Notes: generated by a model from the sequence alone, not told the origin. A stretch of DNA of 38,636 bases from Stephanodiscus triporus (GCA_036939755.1 JALLAZ010000042.1:1-38636), one strand, 5' to 3'. Counted from the first letter of the stretch, positions 10,367 through 21,042 are shown. A program made the numbers and translations.

Positions 10367-12012
10367 ATGATCTGTACTTTCATCGCCAATGCGGCTGTGC
10401 CACTTCTCGTCCTTTTATCATACTGCAGCATCAGCGCCTCTTTCGCCGAAGAGGACACACGCCGCACCCAAGTAACAAAGGAGAGCAACATCTTCGGAGG
10501 CGGCGCAACAACGGTCAACCCGGCAACTACTCCCCATGTTGGGTGCGCGGAATTTTTGAAGACGAATCACGAGGCGCAGAATCTCGAGCCTGTGAATTTT
10601 AACGCTATTGTCAATGGCGACGAGCAGCAGGTACATCAGCAAGTCGTCGATGGCGATGAATTCATGGTCGCATCATCTCTTCAACAGACCAGAATCAGCT
10701 GCACCAACGGCGTTGCTAACGCGGGAAACATTTCGTACCCCTGCTCGAACATCGACCTCATGTCCTTCTTATCCTTGTCAACTTTTAGTGTTCCGAACGT
10801 AGCGCCACTTCCAAATGGGAACGACATTTGGGGATGGACGTACGGAGGACGCGAGTTTGCATTGATGGGACTCACGAGCGGCACGGCGTTCGTTGAGATT
10901 ACCGACCCTCTCAATCCTATCTACATTGGCATCCTCCTATCCAAGACAGTGTGCTCCTCCTGGCGTGACATGAAGACATATGCAAATTATACCTTCATCG
11001 TGAGCGAGGCTGCCTCATCCGGGATGCAGGTGTTTGATCTGACACAGCTTCTAAATGTGGATGCGTCAAGTATGCCCGTTCAGTTTGTCGAGACTGCCCA
11101 CTACTCTGGATTCAGTAAAGCGCATAATATTGCCATAAATGAAGGTACAGGGTTTGCGTATGCCGTTGGTACCAATACGTTTAATGGAGGATTACACATA
11201 GTAGACATCAGAAAACCCTCTATTCCGGCTTCGCTGGGGGATTTGGACCTGACGGGTACACGCACAACTGCCAATGCGTAGTTTGTGAGTATCATTTCTA
11301 GTCTCTGCTTTTCTTGTTGTTTCCTCGTGCAATCTAAAATGTGATGATTGGCTTCCTATTCATTTTTGCAGACAGTGGTCCCGACACTCGTTACACCGGT
11401 AGCAAGATTTGCTTCAATTACAACGAAGATACGGTTACCATCGTTGACATTACCAATAAGAGTAATCCGGTCTTATGTGGAAAAATTGGGTACTCACAAT
11501 CAGCGTATACCCACCAAGGATGGCTCACGGATGATGGAAGGCATGTTATTGTAGACGACGAGCTGGATGAAACAGGCACAGTGAAGACCAGGACTCACGT
11601 ATTCAACGTGGCCAACCTCACCAATCTATTCTACGTCGGATACGATTCTGGGACTACCTTTGCCAAGGATCACAACCTCTATATCAAAGGCAATTTGGTC
11701 TTCGAGGCAAATTACCAGGCGGGGTTGCAAGTTCTTCGGATTGACAACATCGATACGGCTTCAATGACACAGGTTGCGTACTTTGACATTTATCCCGCCT
11801 CCAATACCCAAAACTATAATGGTGCATGGTCAAACTACCCGTATTTTTCTTCTGGCAGTGTCACTGTGAGTGGGATTGAGCAAGGACTGTTTGTCCTACA
11901 ATCGCCAAACAACTTTGGTGCTGGAACGGTCAGGACGAGGATGCTACCGAATAACGTTCAGGAGGAATCGACAGCCGACGAAATCAGACGCTCTCTTCAA
12001 GCTCAAGCGTGA
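10367..12012 (+). CDS. secreted LVIVD / choice-of-anchor-B protein, main domain (frameshifted)
   Basis: Starts with a clear signal peptide (hydrophobic residues 8-25, ending near SASFA). The body matches the bacterial-type choice-of-anchor-B family built of LVIVD beta-propeller repeats: NDIWGW, GTAFVEITDPLNPIYIG, SWRDMKTY, GMQVFDLTQL, AHNIAINEGTGFAYAVG, GGLHIVDIRKPSIP, ICFNYNEDTVTIVDIT and a late GLQVLRIDNI. An intron of 87 bp (11285-11371; donor GTGAGT, acceptor TTTGCAG) joins the exons with the codon for Tyr split across it. The open frame stops at 11281 only because of a one-base deficit at the G5 run 11236-11240; the adjacent frame carries the expected family sequence through the splice. 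Exon 2 runs in frame to TGA at 12010-12012. The family is mainly bacterial, so ancient transfer is possible. Function unknown; probably extracellular or cell-wall. Confidence 0.72.
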
Positions 12013-13199
12013 ACAGCTGTTGAAGATTTTGAGTTAGCATCTGCGGGAGGACCCGGTGGTTGGACAGTAAGTGGGCCATGCACAGCGGGGTCGTTTGTGG
12101 TTGGAACCCCCAGCCTAATGATAACAAATTGTCTCCAGACACAGCCGGGCGGAGATCACACCACCGGAAGTGGCAAAGCACTGTATTCTGCTCCCAACAC
12201 CGGCGTTGACACAAATGATATTGATGGCGGCAAATGCGTCGCTACCTCTCCCGTTTACTCGACCGTGGAGGAATCGAATCTATCTGCTGGGTGTGTAATT
12301 TTGATTGTTTTCCCTGGTTCTTCAGAACCACAATTTGAACCCTTACTAACAAAAGGGCACTTTTTTCTTCGACATTTCTCTGGAACAGGTATTTTCATGG
12401 TCAGCGCGATACGGGAGATGATGCTTATGGGGATTACTTCCATCTCAAAGTCGCTATCAGTGGAGGGGCATGGACACCAGTAGTTTCCATCTGTGATGTT
12501 GCCAACCGGGCGGCTTGGACAGAGGCAAGATACCCCGTGATACCCGCTGGATCGACTGTCCAACTTCGCATTCGAGCTTCTGATAGAATTGTCTCAGGTG
12601 ATGCCGCAGGTGACCTTATTGAGGCGGGAATCGACGACATAAAAATTTGTCCCTTGTCGGTCGCCTTTCCCCCTATGTCACCAACTCCAACAGGCCCTAT
12701 CAATACATGGGCGACACTCAATCCAACATCCCATCCCACAACGCGCAAGCCAACATCCCAGCCCACAATGACTTCAAAACCAACGTCAAGTCCCACAACG
12801 AGTACACCAACGGCAAGTCCAACTAGCGTCGTTCCCTCGAGTGCTCCATCCACCAGTAGTCCCACAACGGGGACACCAACGGCAAGTCCAACCACAGGGG
12901 CTCCCTCAAAGGCTCTCACCCCACCTCCCTTGAAGATTCCTACCGGATCTCCCACCTGCATCACCACCGGTGAAGCTTGTCTTTCCGGAGCATCATCGTG
13001 CTGATCCAACTTGTGTCCTACATCAGGATCACCCACAGTTAAAAATAAATGCGCCGCCCCAGCACCAGCCAGTCCAACTAGGCAGCCCACGGTATTTGGA
13101 GCGTCGGGGGCTCCTACAAGGGCCTGCATCCCCACTGGTGGAACGTGTGGTCCAAGTGCGTTGGGCTGCTGTACTTTGTGTAAAGGTAATAATAAATAA
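12013..13199 (+). pseudogene. C-terminal jelly-roll, PT-linker and cysteine modules beyond an in-frame TGA
   Basis: The frame of the LVIVD domain continues past TGA 12010-12012 with no shift. It encodes a bacterial-style jelly-roll domain (EDFELA, GGWTV, GDHTTGSGKALY, DIDGGKC, SPVYS, then YFHGQRDTGDDAYGD, GIDDIKIC), interrupted by a 98-bp intron (12291-12388, donor GTGTGT, acceptor AACAG). A Pro-Thr/Ser linker follows (about 12678-12950), then two cysteine-rich modules of the C...C...CC..C type. The first is broken by TGA at 13002-13004 exactly where the second cysteine of the CC pair is expected; the second ends at TAA 13197-13199. Conserved splice phase and composition show it was one gene with the upstream part. 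It is either recently inactivated or contains sequence errors. Confidence 0.65.
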
Positions 13200-13774
13200 G
13201 CGTAAGGATAGGGCTGATGGTGATCCATGTATGTTGGCCAAAGTGACCATGCACATTGTGGGTGTGTCTTGGCAACCAATTGAATCCAAAGCTTCTTGGT
13301 TGTCAGGGTATTCTATGGTCAACCACTCAATCCCTTCATGTTTGTACTGGGTGTTAGCAAGCTATCAAGCTTCCCAAAGAATAGTAATATTTAGAAAAGG
13401 CATGCTGTGCGTTTATTATATTATTGCCTACTGTTGCATTCATCTTAGAGACTGTATTTTGCCGTTATGTGAGAGGAACTAAATAAAAAGCAATACATGT
13501 TGCTATCAAATGTTTACCCAGGTCCGCCATTGGTTTTCTGATGTAGACACAGGTAGGCTAGAAGAACCAATACTACTGCATGCTGCCCCGGTGGAAGGCT
13601 GTGGTCTGACTGGAGTGGCTGAGTTGACTCAGCGTCCAAATCCAGTGTTGCCTTTGGCAAACATGAAGTTTGCAACTTTGTTGTGGATTAAGTGCGAGCT
13701 GACATGAATGGCCTAATTAAGTAGCAACATAAATCTTATTTAATCTCACTAATCTAACAAGTCAAAATGTACTC
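13200..13774. other. convergent intergenic region
   Basis: 575 bp between the end of the LVIVD-type gene (+) and the stop of the sulfotransferase-like gene (-). It is AT-rich with frequent stops in all frames. I see no RNA gene and no repeat. A further short exon of the LVIVD-type gene cannot be excluded, because the last codons are followed by a GTAATA sequence that could be a donor. Confidence 0.45.
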
Positions 13775-16748
13775 TCAACCATGTTCAAGCCGATCGTCAG
13801 ACACAGTGACGCCAAATAACACTCGTCCCTGATAATCATACAAGAACCTAGCAAAATTATACAACTCAATGTCCATCACGTTCTTCTCCTCCAACGCCAT
13901 GTAGGCCGGACTACCGTTGAACGGAAGTCCCGCGTTGACATTATAATGCCTTGCCATCACCCCACTAACCACTTCATGGCGGCATGTGCTATGCATATTA
14001 TTAATGCTGTCGCTGCCAAGATTCCAACCGAAGAAAGTTTCAAACCGTTCAAGAGAGTCTTCCAGGGTCTCTTGACTTTCAAATATGCCAATGACAAATT
14101 TTCTACTCAGAATCTCTTTGGCCTTGGCTAGATCATTCGCGCCCAGGACGAAATTATGATTATTGTTCATTTTGGCTAATGTTCTCGTCAAGATATTGTC
14201 TTCGAGGTAGTCTGTGCGGGTGCATTCCAGGACGACGAACAGAGTCATATAAATATAGAAGCATCAAAACAACGACCCTTCAAGCAGCATGGCGCAACTC
14301 ACCACTCTTGGCAAACTCCTCCAACGACATGTCCCTGACTTTGCCATCCACAACCTTCAACCGCTCGTACTTGGCCACTGCCATCTCGATCGGATTCCTC
14401 AGCACGACCACGGCCCGCCCGTAGGTCTTGACGGACGTTGGCGATGAGGGCTTGAATAACCGTGCCACGTCATGGATGTCGGACGTATGTATCACGTCGC
14501 TCATGCCGGATGCGGCTAAATGGTGATGAACGCCACGATCAACGCCTTGGGGGGTAGTGCAGTCCACATTGACGTACGTGGAGGTGTGAACGACTTCTGT
14601 CCGCAGCGGCGGGTCGAACGCGGGAGCGATTTCGGAATGAGCGGTGGCTTTTTCGATATCAGGATCCGCATCGTCCACTCGTGGGAGGGGTGCAGCGTCT
14701 TGGGCTGATGGGAGCGTGATGAAACCGTCCGTATTGTCGGCGATCGACGCCCGAGGAGCAGAATCATCCGGTGAAGAACTTCTCAGCGTGATGAAACCGT
14801 TCCTATTGTCAGCGGCATCATTCGGGGGGGAAGCACTCGTCATCGGGACCAACTCCATCAAAGTGCGCCTACTTCCAAGAACGGTACTCCCGCCAATATC
14901 CATCCATTCTCCACGTTCCAACTCGCGCTCCCTCGAGAGAATCTCGGCCCCGCGTCCTGCACATTGCACCAACTTCAGACAATTTCCGAATACCGACTCG
15001 ACCGTCGACCCGCCGTCGGACATGTACACGTCCCACACCACGGGTATTTCGAGCCGTGGATCGTACGGCAGCGTCGACACGTCCGCGTAGGCGTCGTCGA
15101 GGATCGGACTCAGGACCGCCGTCGTGCCGTAGCCCTCGTCGCGATCCAGGGGAGGAACGTACGATGTCAAAGGCGTGGACGTCAGCACCGCCGCCGACGA
15201 ACTCCGGATCGAGTCCGCGGCAGACCACCCGCCCGCGGCCGTTCGATGATACGGCACGACGACGCCGTCCCCCCCCCCGCCGGCGTCGCTCCCGTCCCCC
15301 GCGCGGATACGTCCGTCCGCGAATCCGTCGCCCTCGCCTACGCCGCCGCCGCCCCCTTCGACGACGACGGCCGCGGGAACGCGAGCGTAGGCCTCGTACC
15401 CCGCCGACGACGTCGCGGGCGGGGTCGTCCGCGCCGCCGGTCCCACGTCGAGGCGGTGCGACGCCAGCTGCCGTTCGTCGCGCTCCCGCGTCGTTCCCCA
15501 TGCGGATCGGAGTCCGCCGAGCTCGCCGCCGAAGTGTCGCGCCGACGTATGCGGATGCCGGAGCGGATATCCGTGTCCGTCTTCGTCGGCCATGCGCGGG
15601 GGGAAGAAGGACGACGACGACGACGACGCGCCGGCGGCGCGCCGTTGTTCGAGGTCCGACGGATCGTACGGCGAGAGCGATCGCACGCTCAGGCATATCC
15701 CCGCGACCGCGAGCGTCGTCGCGGCTAGGACGGTGGCCATCGACGACGATCGCCACCTCGCGGCACCGTCGAACGACGACGACGACGACAGGTACGAGCA
15801 CGATCGCGTCCGATGATGGGAGGGTCGTACCCCCCCCGAGAGCAACTCGAACGCGTCGTCCGCGCGCGACGCGTCCTCGGAGAATAATAGCATCTCCCTC
15901 ATCTCGTCCATCGCGCTGGGGTGGTACCTGTCGCCGTTCTCGTCGAGGACGTACTCCCCCGGGAGGGACGTTACCTCGTCGGCGTCGTTAATCGCGTCCT
16001 GGTAGTTCGACACGTCGACCTCGCGCGTGGCGTACGACTTGGGATTGTGCGTGGGAAGGCGGGCGTCGTCGTACGCGGCCATGAGTATGCTCATCCTCAT
16101 GTCGCCGGTGATGCCCGCCGTCCCGATCCCGTCGTTGTCCTCCGAGATGCGACGTCCTCCTCCTCCTCCTCCTCCGCCGCCGCCGCCGAACGATGAATAC
16201 GACGAATACGACGAAGACGAATACGACGAGGATCGGGAGGCTGGTTCGTCGTTCGACGTCCCCTTCCGGACATTCGTCCGATACGGGCTAGGTTCGGTCG
16301 GGGTAGGAGGAACGCGAGGGCCGTCCCCCGCGCCACGGAGGATGCCACGGCCGTTGCCGCCGACGTCGAAGACGCCAGAGGATCCCGTGGACGCCGCCTC
16401 CTCCCCCTCCTCGGCCTCGTCCTCGGCGATGGTGTCGAACCGTCCGCCGCCTCCCCCGTGGCCGTGGCCGTGGCCGCGACGGTTGCCGTCGCCGGCCGCG
16501 GCGCCGAGCCTGCTCGCGGTCCCCCCCCGGAACCTCCCGGGGGGTAGGGACGAGACGTCGGGCGACGATGATGCCGCCGCGCGGCGGCGGGAGGAGGAGG
16601 AGGAGGAGGAGGACGCGACGGACGTCGTGGTCTTCTCCCCCCAGCTGGCGTCGGTCATGCCGCTCAACACCGACTCGTTGCCGTTGTCGAGGCGGAGGGA
16701 GGATCCGAGTCGGCTATTCGCGACGAAGGTCGACGTGTCGTCCGTCAT
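13775..16748 (-). CDS. sulfotransferase-like type II membrane protein (two exons)
   Basis: Exon 1 is 16748-14303 and exon 2 14211-13775, joined by a 91-bp intron (GTGAGT...CACAG, phase 1) that restores FAKS-DYLEDNILTRTL. Length is 960 aa from Met at 16748; an upstream in-frame Met at 16922 would give 1018 aa, but that extra stretch looks like a leader. The N-terminal 300 residues are low complexity (poly-Ser, Gly, Asp). One hydrophobic segment (MATVLAATTLAVAGICL) would anchor the protein, with the C-terminus in the lumen. The C-terminal domain resembles stramenopile sulfotransferases: IPVVWDVYMSDGGSTVESVF, TYVNVDCTTPQGVDRG, VIHTSDIHDVARLF, AVVVLRNPIEMAVAKYE, FVIGIFESQETLEDSLERFE and FFGW. The Lys of the usual PKSGGT loop and the Ser of the 3'-phosphate motif are both absent, so catalysis is doubtful. 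Very GC-rich in its 5' 1.7 kb. Confidence 0.72.
14713..14856 (-). repeat. imperfect 72-bp tandem duplication inside coding sequence
   Basis: The segments beginning at 14713 and 14785 share AGCGTGATGAAACCGT and further matches over about 30 bp, offset by exactly 72 bp (24 codons). The protein therefore repeats a GFITL-S peptide (DNRNGFITL and DNTDGFITL). The duplication lies in an insert between the first nucleotide-binding-like motif and the YVNVDCTTPQG block. The 3' halves of the two units have diverged. Confidence 0.5.
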
Positions 16749-17118
16749 GATGATTTCGACTGACGATGATTGGTGTGTGTGCGTGCGTGCGTGTGGTGGT
16801 GATCGATGTTGAATCGAGGCGTCGCTCAACCTTCTCTCTACAGGTCCGTCTCCATGGTGAAGGGTTTGTTTATTTGCTTTTTCTTTTGCTGTTGTGCCGC
16901 CAGTTCGTGACTTTTCGGACACTTCGGAGGTCCGCGGAATGACCCGGGGGGGGCCGGCCGGGGGGATGCCCCCGCCCCGCCTACAACATACCCATCGAAG
17001 CCTAACGCAACGCCCGCTAGCTAGCTCGTCTCCTCCTCGTCCCGGCGCGGCCCGGCCCGGCGATACACCCTACCACCCCCCAAAAATAATAATATAATGA
17101 TCGAGTGCCGCTAGAGTC
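16749..17118. promoter_or_regulatory. divergent intergenic region, sulfotransferase-like / Ada3-like
   Basis: 370 bp between divergent start codons. The half next to the sulfotransferase-like gene is an open frame that I treat as 5' UTR (CA/TG-rich, 16760-16800). The centre (16935-16990) is G- and C-run rich, and the end near 17075-17100 is AT-rich. It must carry both promoters. Confidence 0.45.
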
Positions 17119-20100
17119 ATGTCGAGCCATCAAGAGCGTCATCAAGATGCCGCGGCAATGGACGCGTTGAACATAGACGATTTATTCCTTGACGGGGACG
17201 ACAATGTCGCATACGGTGGTCGGGTAAGGAGCAGATCGATCGGGGGGGGCGGAGGAGACGGAGGGGGATTGGGCGGAATAATGGGAGATATATTCACCGA
17301 TATGGATTTCGATTTGGGAGATATCATGGAGGGGATTATTGGGGATGAAGACGAGAAGGAGGGGGGTAAGAAGGGGAAGGCCTCCTCCGTCAATGCCTCG
17401 GGGGGAGAAGCGATGAATAATGATTTCGATGACAGTCGCCTAATTGGCAGTGCGTATGATGTGTTCATGGGAAACATTGATTTTGACGATGATAGTGGCG
17501 ATGCCGACGTGCAATTGGATCAGCGGCCTCGTTCTCATCCCAGTCGTAGAAGGAGCAGCGTAAATATCGATAGCATGGTGGGCAGTAGCAGTCCGTCCGC
17601 TCGGAGGGCGCGCACGGCACGTGCGAATCCGCACCTTGCCATGTTGGAACAGCAGCAGAAGCTGGAGCAACAACACCTGCAACGGCGCAGTAGCACCGAT
17701 AGCATCAAGCAGGAAGTATCATCGTTAATGGCAGGCAGTGGCGGAGGTGGGGGGGTCGATGGGAAGCGAAGGCGACGCAAGAGTAAAAAGTTTGGGATTG
17801 ATTATGACTACGAAAGCAATGAAGACGAAGAGTCGGGGATTGGGGAGGATGCTGTTGCCGGGGATTCAGGTCCTGTAACGAAGAAGACTAGAAGGGCCAG
17901 CAACAGTCCCAAGATAATTAACCGTCATCATCGGCAAGGAGAAGCAGGCGAATACTATCAATCGTTGCAGCCGCAATCTTCCGCCGCTGCCATACACCAC
18001 CAACAACAACAATATCAGCAGCAACCGCACCAAACGCAACATCAACTCGAAGAATATGAACTAAAGAAACAGCAAATGATGGCGGAAATAAAAAAATCAT
18101 TCTGCGATCATGGACTGCCGTCATCTCGTTCGAAATTCTTCCCCTACATGAACCTTCCCAACGAGGTGGAGATAAAAAAACGCGGACAGCGATCATATCC
18201 ATGCTTAGAAAGGATTAGCAATTCGCAATCAGGTCACGGCAATGATGCTGGTCTCACTGCCGCCGCTATTGATGCCAACACTCGTTCAACCAGCACCTGT
18301 AACGAGAATTCCACTAACGACCTCGATCCAGCCACAACAACATCAACTACAAGCGAAATAAATGTTGCAATAATAACCGAAATGTCTCCAATATACGAGC
18401 TTTTTAGACAATACATTGGCGTTGTCGACACGAAGGCGACAACTATGACAAAGTCTGATAATAGCGATTACGACATTGGTGGTGGTGGTGGGGGTATAGC
18501 GAATCAGCAACAACATCAGTATTCTCCATCATCCAATTTGATTGCATCGCTCACAAAATCCACTCATGCCGTTCATGGAATTTTACAAAATTTACGCCGC
18601 GATGGTAAAAAGAAGAAGAAAGCAATGGGTCGTGGTAAAAAGAAGAAGAAAGATCGAAGCGAACTGGAACAATGCGGAGACCAAGAACAGAACCAAAAAC
18701 AACGGGGTAGTATGATTCATCATTCATCTATGCCATCATCATCATCGGAAACATCGCCACAACAACTCATCGATGACCTTACCAACTTATACTCGGCACA
18801 AATTCGCCAAGCTGCATTTTTACGTCAAAATTTAATGAATATGGAAGGTTGGTGTGAGGATCATTTTAAGGAAGATATGCAAGCCTCATTCCCAGTACGA
18901 CGGGGAAGTGTGGAAAAGGTATTACAGTTGTTGTGGGCGCATAGAGTTAATAGCAACGGCAGCAGAATGATTGCAGCTCAGCATGATCAGGACATGGAAG
19001 GTCAAAAACAACCTCAGGGAGTAGGATCTGGTGGAGGTGAACGTGCCATCAACACCAATTTCGTCACCACCGCCAATCCACTTATTTCAATAAAGGTCAA
19101 GGTAAAAATGCCAGGGTACAGGGAAAAGCCTGGTGTGAGATTGATGGCAAGGCTGGCGTGTCCTAAAAGGTGGCGAGTGGCGTTGAAGCGTGCTGCCAAA
19201 AATTATGCAGCCGCTACTACCGGGGTGACTCGTCATACCCCTATTTCGACCGACTTTCCTAAATTGGATCTTTCATTTGCCGACAGAGAAACTTTGGAGG
19301 CGGTGGCGAATGAGGAATTGCGGCTCGATTTAGTGCCCAAGACGAAGACCACTATTACTAGTACTAGAAGTGCCGATGCTGCTCCTACTACGAAAGATTC
19401 TGTCGTGGCAATCAATGAGGTAACTGTGAAGAATACCCTGACTGAGTCAATATTACCAATGTTCATAAATGAGCCTGTTGCTGCAGTTGCTACGAAGGCT
19501 ACGGTTTTCATCGAGAAGAAGGATCTTAATTCCATCGTCTCAGATCGTAAAGAAGTAGTCAAGAAAAAGACTAAAAGAATTCACGGTAAACTGAACAAGG
19601 ACATTGCGTCTGCTGCCGGCCATCCTCCTTCTTCTGCTTCTACTTTGACTGGCATTGCCAACAAGAAGACAGTAGCGCCAACGCCATTACTATCCATGCC
19701 TTACATCCCAGGCTACCATCAAATCCCAAATGAAGACAACGACAAAGAGGATGTTTATCGTAAAGAACGACACCGTCTTGCTCTGGCACTGTACGGCTCA
19801 ATCTTGAAACCCACATTATCGCCCACAGAAAGACGCTCCATACTCGCTAACGAAATATCTTTGACGATGACACGACTAAAAAAACAACACGAACAAAGTC
19901 AAAAACAAGCACGTGCATCAAGCAATAGCACAAGATATAGCATGGAAACGATTAACAAGCAAATTTTGGATTTGCAATCAGCATACCTGGAGGATCTAGA
20001 AATAATGCCAGAGACATGCAGTACAACTGGGCTTTGGAATTACATGACAAAGAGTAATTACTTTGATGTTCTCGAGAAAGAGGAGGATGCATATACTGGA

Positions 20101-21042
20101 TTGGAGTGGATTTATCAGCCTGAGGGGATGACGAAGTTAGAAGTTGATGGATATGATTATTGGGGTAGGCTGTCTCCTACACTATCTGCCCGTTTATTAG
20201 TAAAGCCATCCGAGAGCGATTTTGATGGGAAGGAGGATGGTAGTGAGAATCCCGCGAATGAGAATGTAACAGAGAATGGGGAGGAGTCATCGTCTCCAAT
20301 TTATGAACGTTTGCAGTCCTTGTTGGTTGAAGAAGATGACTGGTCGACGAGTAGTGACATTGATGAACGTGATGGAGTTGTGTCGGATGAAGATGACAAC
20401 GATGACAATAACCTTCTTGCGACGCTTCCACGATATTCACCTGAAGATTTCGTCCACGGACCGAAGAAACATCGCGATGTTGAGATTGAGGAGGAGGATT
20501 CATTTGCTGATGACAACGCCACGTTGGACATATCGTCATTGACCCTTGATCAACGCACTTATATCCAATTATGCGCGGCAGGTCTTGTGGATGGAAAGAT
20601 GATACCATTTTTCGATGTTTCCTCGTCATTGTCATCCTCCTCCAATGAGTCACCACCTTTCGCAATAAGGACATTTTCTGATGATGATGATGATGATGAG
20701 CCCATTGATGACATTGTACAAAAGATGATGGCTGAACTGTCCACTCTAAATGCTGAAACGAATGCTAGAGTTGCAACGCTCCAACGCATGGTGCTTTCTC
20801 ACGTCAATGGCGTTGAATCTGCTGCTACTACTACTTCCATTACTTCTCAAACGTCCTTGTCTCTATCCACATGTCAAAGACATAAAGATGAGGAGAATAA
20901 TGATGAGACGTTGATACTATCGAAATACAAGCAGTTGGAAAAACATCAAAAGAAAGAGAAGCAACGACAGGACATTCGGACGTCTAGACGGGTTAAGTCG
21001 AGTGGCAACAAATTTGACGAGGAGGAATGGCTTCCTCGGTGA
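17119..21042 (+). CDS. large nuclear protein with Ada3-like C-terminal region
   Basis: Single open exon of 1307 aa; a second Met at codon 14 is an alternative start. The N-terminal third is disordered: Gly/Asp-rich, a Gln/His-rich stretch, and basic clusters (KRRRRKSKK, KKKKKDR) fitting nuclear localisation. Ordered-looking blocks are FFPYMNLPNEVEIKKRGQR, LIDDLTNLYSAQIRQAAFLR...FPVRRGSVEKVLQLLWAHR, and a region with GLWNYMTKSNYFDVLEKEED and YDYWGRLSPTLSARLL. Near the C-terminus, LTLDQRTYIQLCAAGLVDG is followed, after an acidic spacer, by IDDIVQKMMAELSTLNAETN and ARVATLQRMVLSHV. This order (a YGPLT-like helix, an 'IRxELxxxGLL' helix, then DDEI..LRxxQxELxxLxxxNxxR) is what I know from Ada3/Ngg1, the adaptor of the SAGA histone acetyltransferase module. 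The match is by eye and moderate. No intron is needed. Confidence 0.55.
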   Translation: MSSHQERHQDAAAMDALNIDDLFLDGDDNVAYGGRVRSRSIGGGGGDGGGLGGIMGDIFTDMDFDLGDIMEGIIGDEDEKEGGKKGKASSVNASGGEAMNNDFDDSRLIGSAYDVFMGNIDFDDDSGDADVQLDQRPRSHPSRRRSSVNIDSMVGSSSPSARRARTARANPHLAMLEQQQKLEQQHLQRRSSTDSIKQEVSSLMAGSGGGGGVDGKRRRRKSKKFGIDYDYESNEDEESGIGEDAVAGDSGPVTKKTRRASNSPKIINRHHRQGEAGEYYQSLQPQSSAAAIHHQQQQYQQQPHQTQHQLEEYELKKQQMMAEIKKSFCDHGLPSSRSKFFPYMNLPNEVEIKKRGQRSYPCLERISNSQSGHGNDAGLTAAAIDANTRSTSTCNENSTNDLDPATTTSTTSEINVAIITEMSPIYELFRQYIGVVDTKATTMTKSDNSDYDIGGGGGGIANQQQHQYSPSSNLIASLTKSTHAVHGILQNLRRDGKKKKKAMGRGKKKKKDRSELEQCGDQEQNQKQRGSMIHHSSMPSSSSETSPQQLIDDLTNLYSAQIRQAAFLRQNLMNMEGWCEDHFKEDMQASFPVRRGSVEKVLQLLWAHRVNSNGSRMIAAQHDQDMEGQKQPQGVGSGGGERAINTNFVTTANPLISIKVKVKMPGYREKPGVRLMARLACPKRWRVALKRAAKNYAAATTGVTRHTPISTDFPKLDLSFADRETLEAVANEELRLDLVPKTKTTITSTRSADAAPTTKDSVVAINEVTVKNTLTESILPMFINEPVAAVATKATVFIEKKDLNSIVSDRKEVVKKKTKRIHGKLNKDIASAAGHPPSSASTLTGIANKKTVAPTPLLSMPYIPGYHQIPNEDNDKEDVYRKERHRLALALYGSILKPTLSPTERRSILANEISLTMTRLKKQHEQSQKQARASSNSTRYSMETINKQILDLQSAYLEDLEIMPETCSTTGLWNYMTKSNYFDVLEKEEDAYTGLEWIYQPEGMTKLEVDGYDYWGRLSPTLSARLLVKPSESDFDGKEDGSENPANENVTENGEESSSPIYERLQSLLVEEDDWSTSSDIDERDGVVSDEDDNDDNNLLATLPRYSPEDFVHGPKKHRDVEIEEEDSFADDNATLDISSLTLDQRTYIQLCAAGLVDGKMIPFFDVSSSLSSSSNESPPFAIRTFSDDDDDDEPIDDIVQKMMAELSTLNAETNARVATLQRMVLSHVNGVESAATTTSITSQTSLSLSTCQRHKDEENNDETLILSKYKQLEKHQKKEKQRQDIRTSRRVKSSGNKFDEEEWLPR

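Noticed and set aside
11956..12016. A 61-bp intron that would remove the TGA at 12010
   Set aside because: GT and AG are present, but the donor (GTTCAG) is poor and the length shifts the frame away from the well-conserved downstream domain.
14869..15991. Long Arg-rich frames on both strands across the sulfotransferase-like gene
   Set aside because: Composition follows from the out-of-frame reading of GC-rich low-complexity codons; the spliced minus-strand model with family motifs explains the region.
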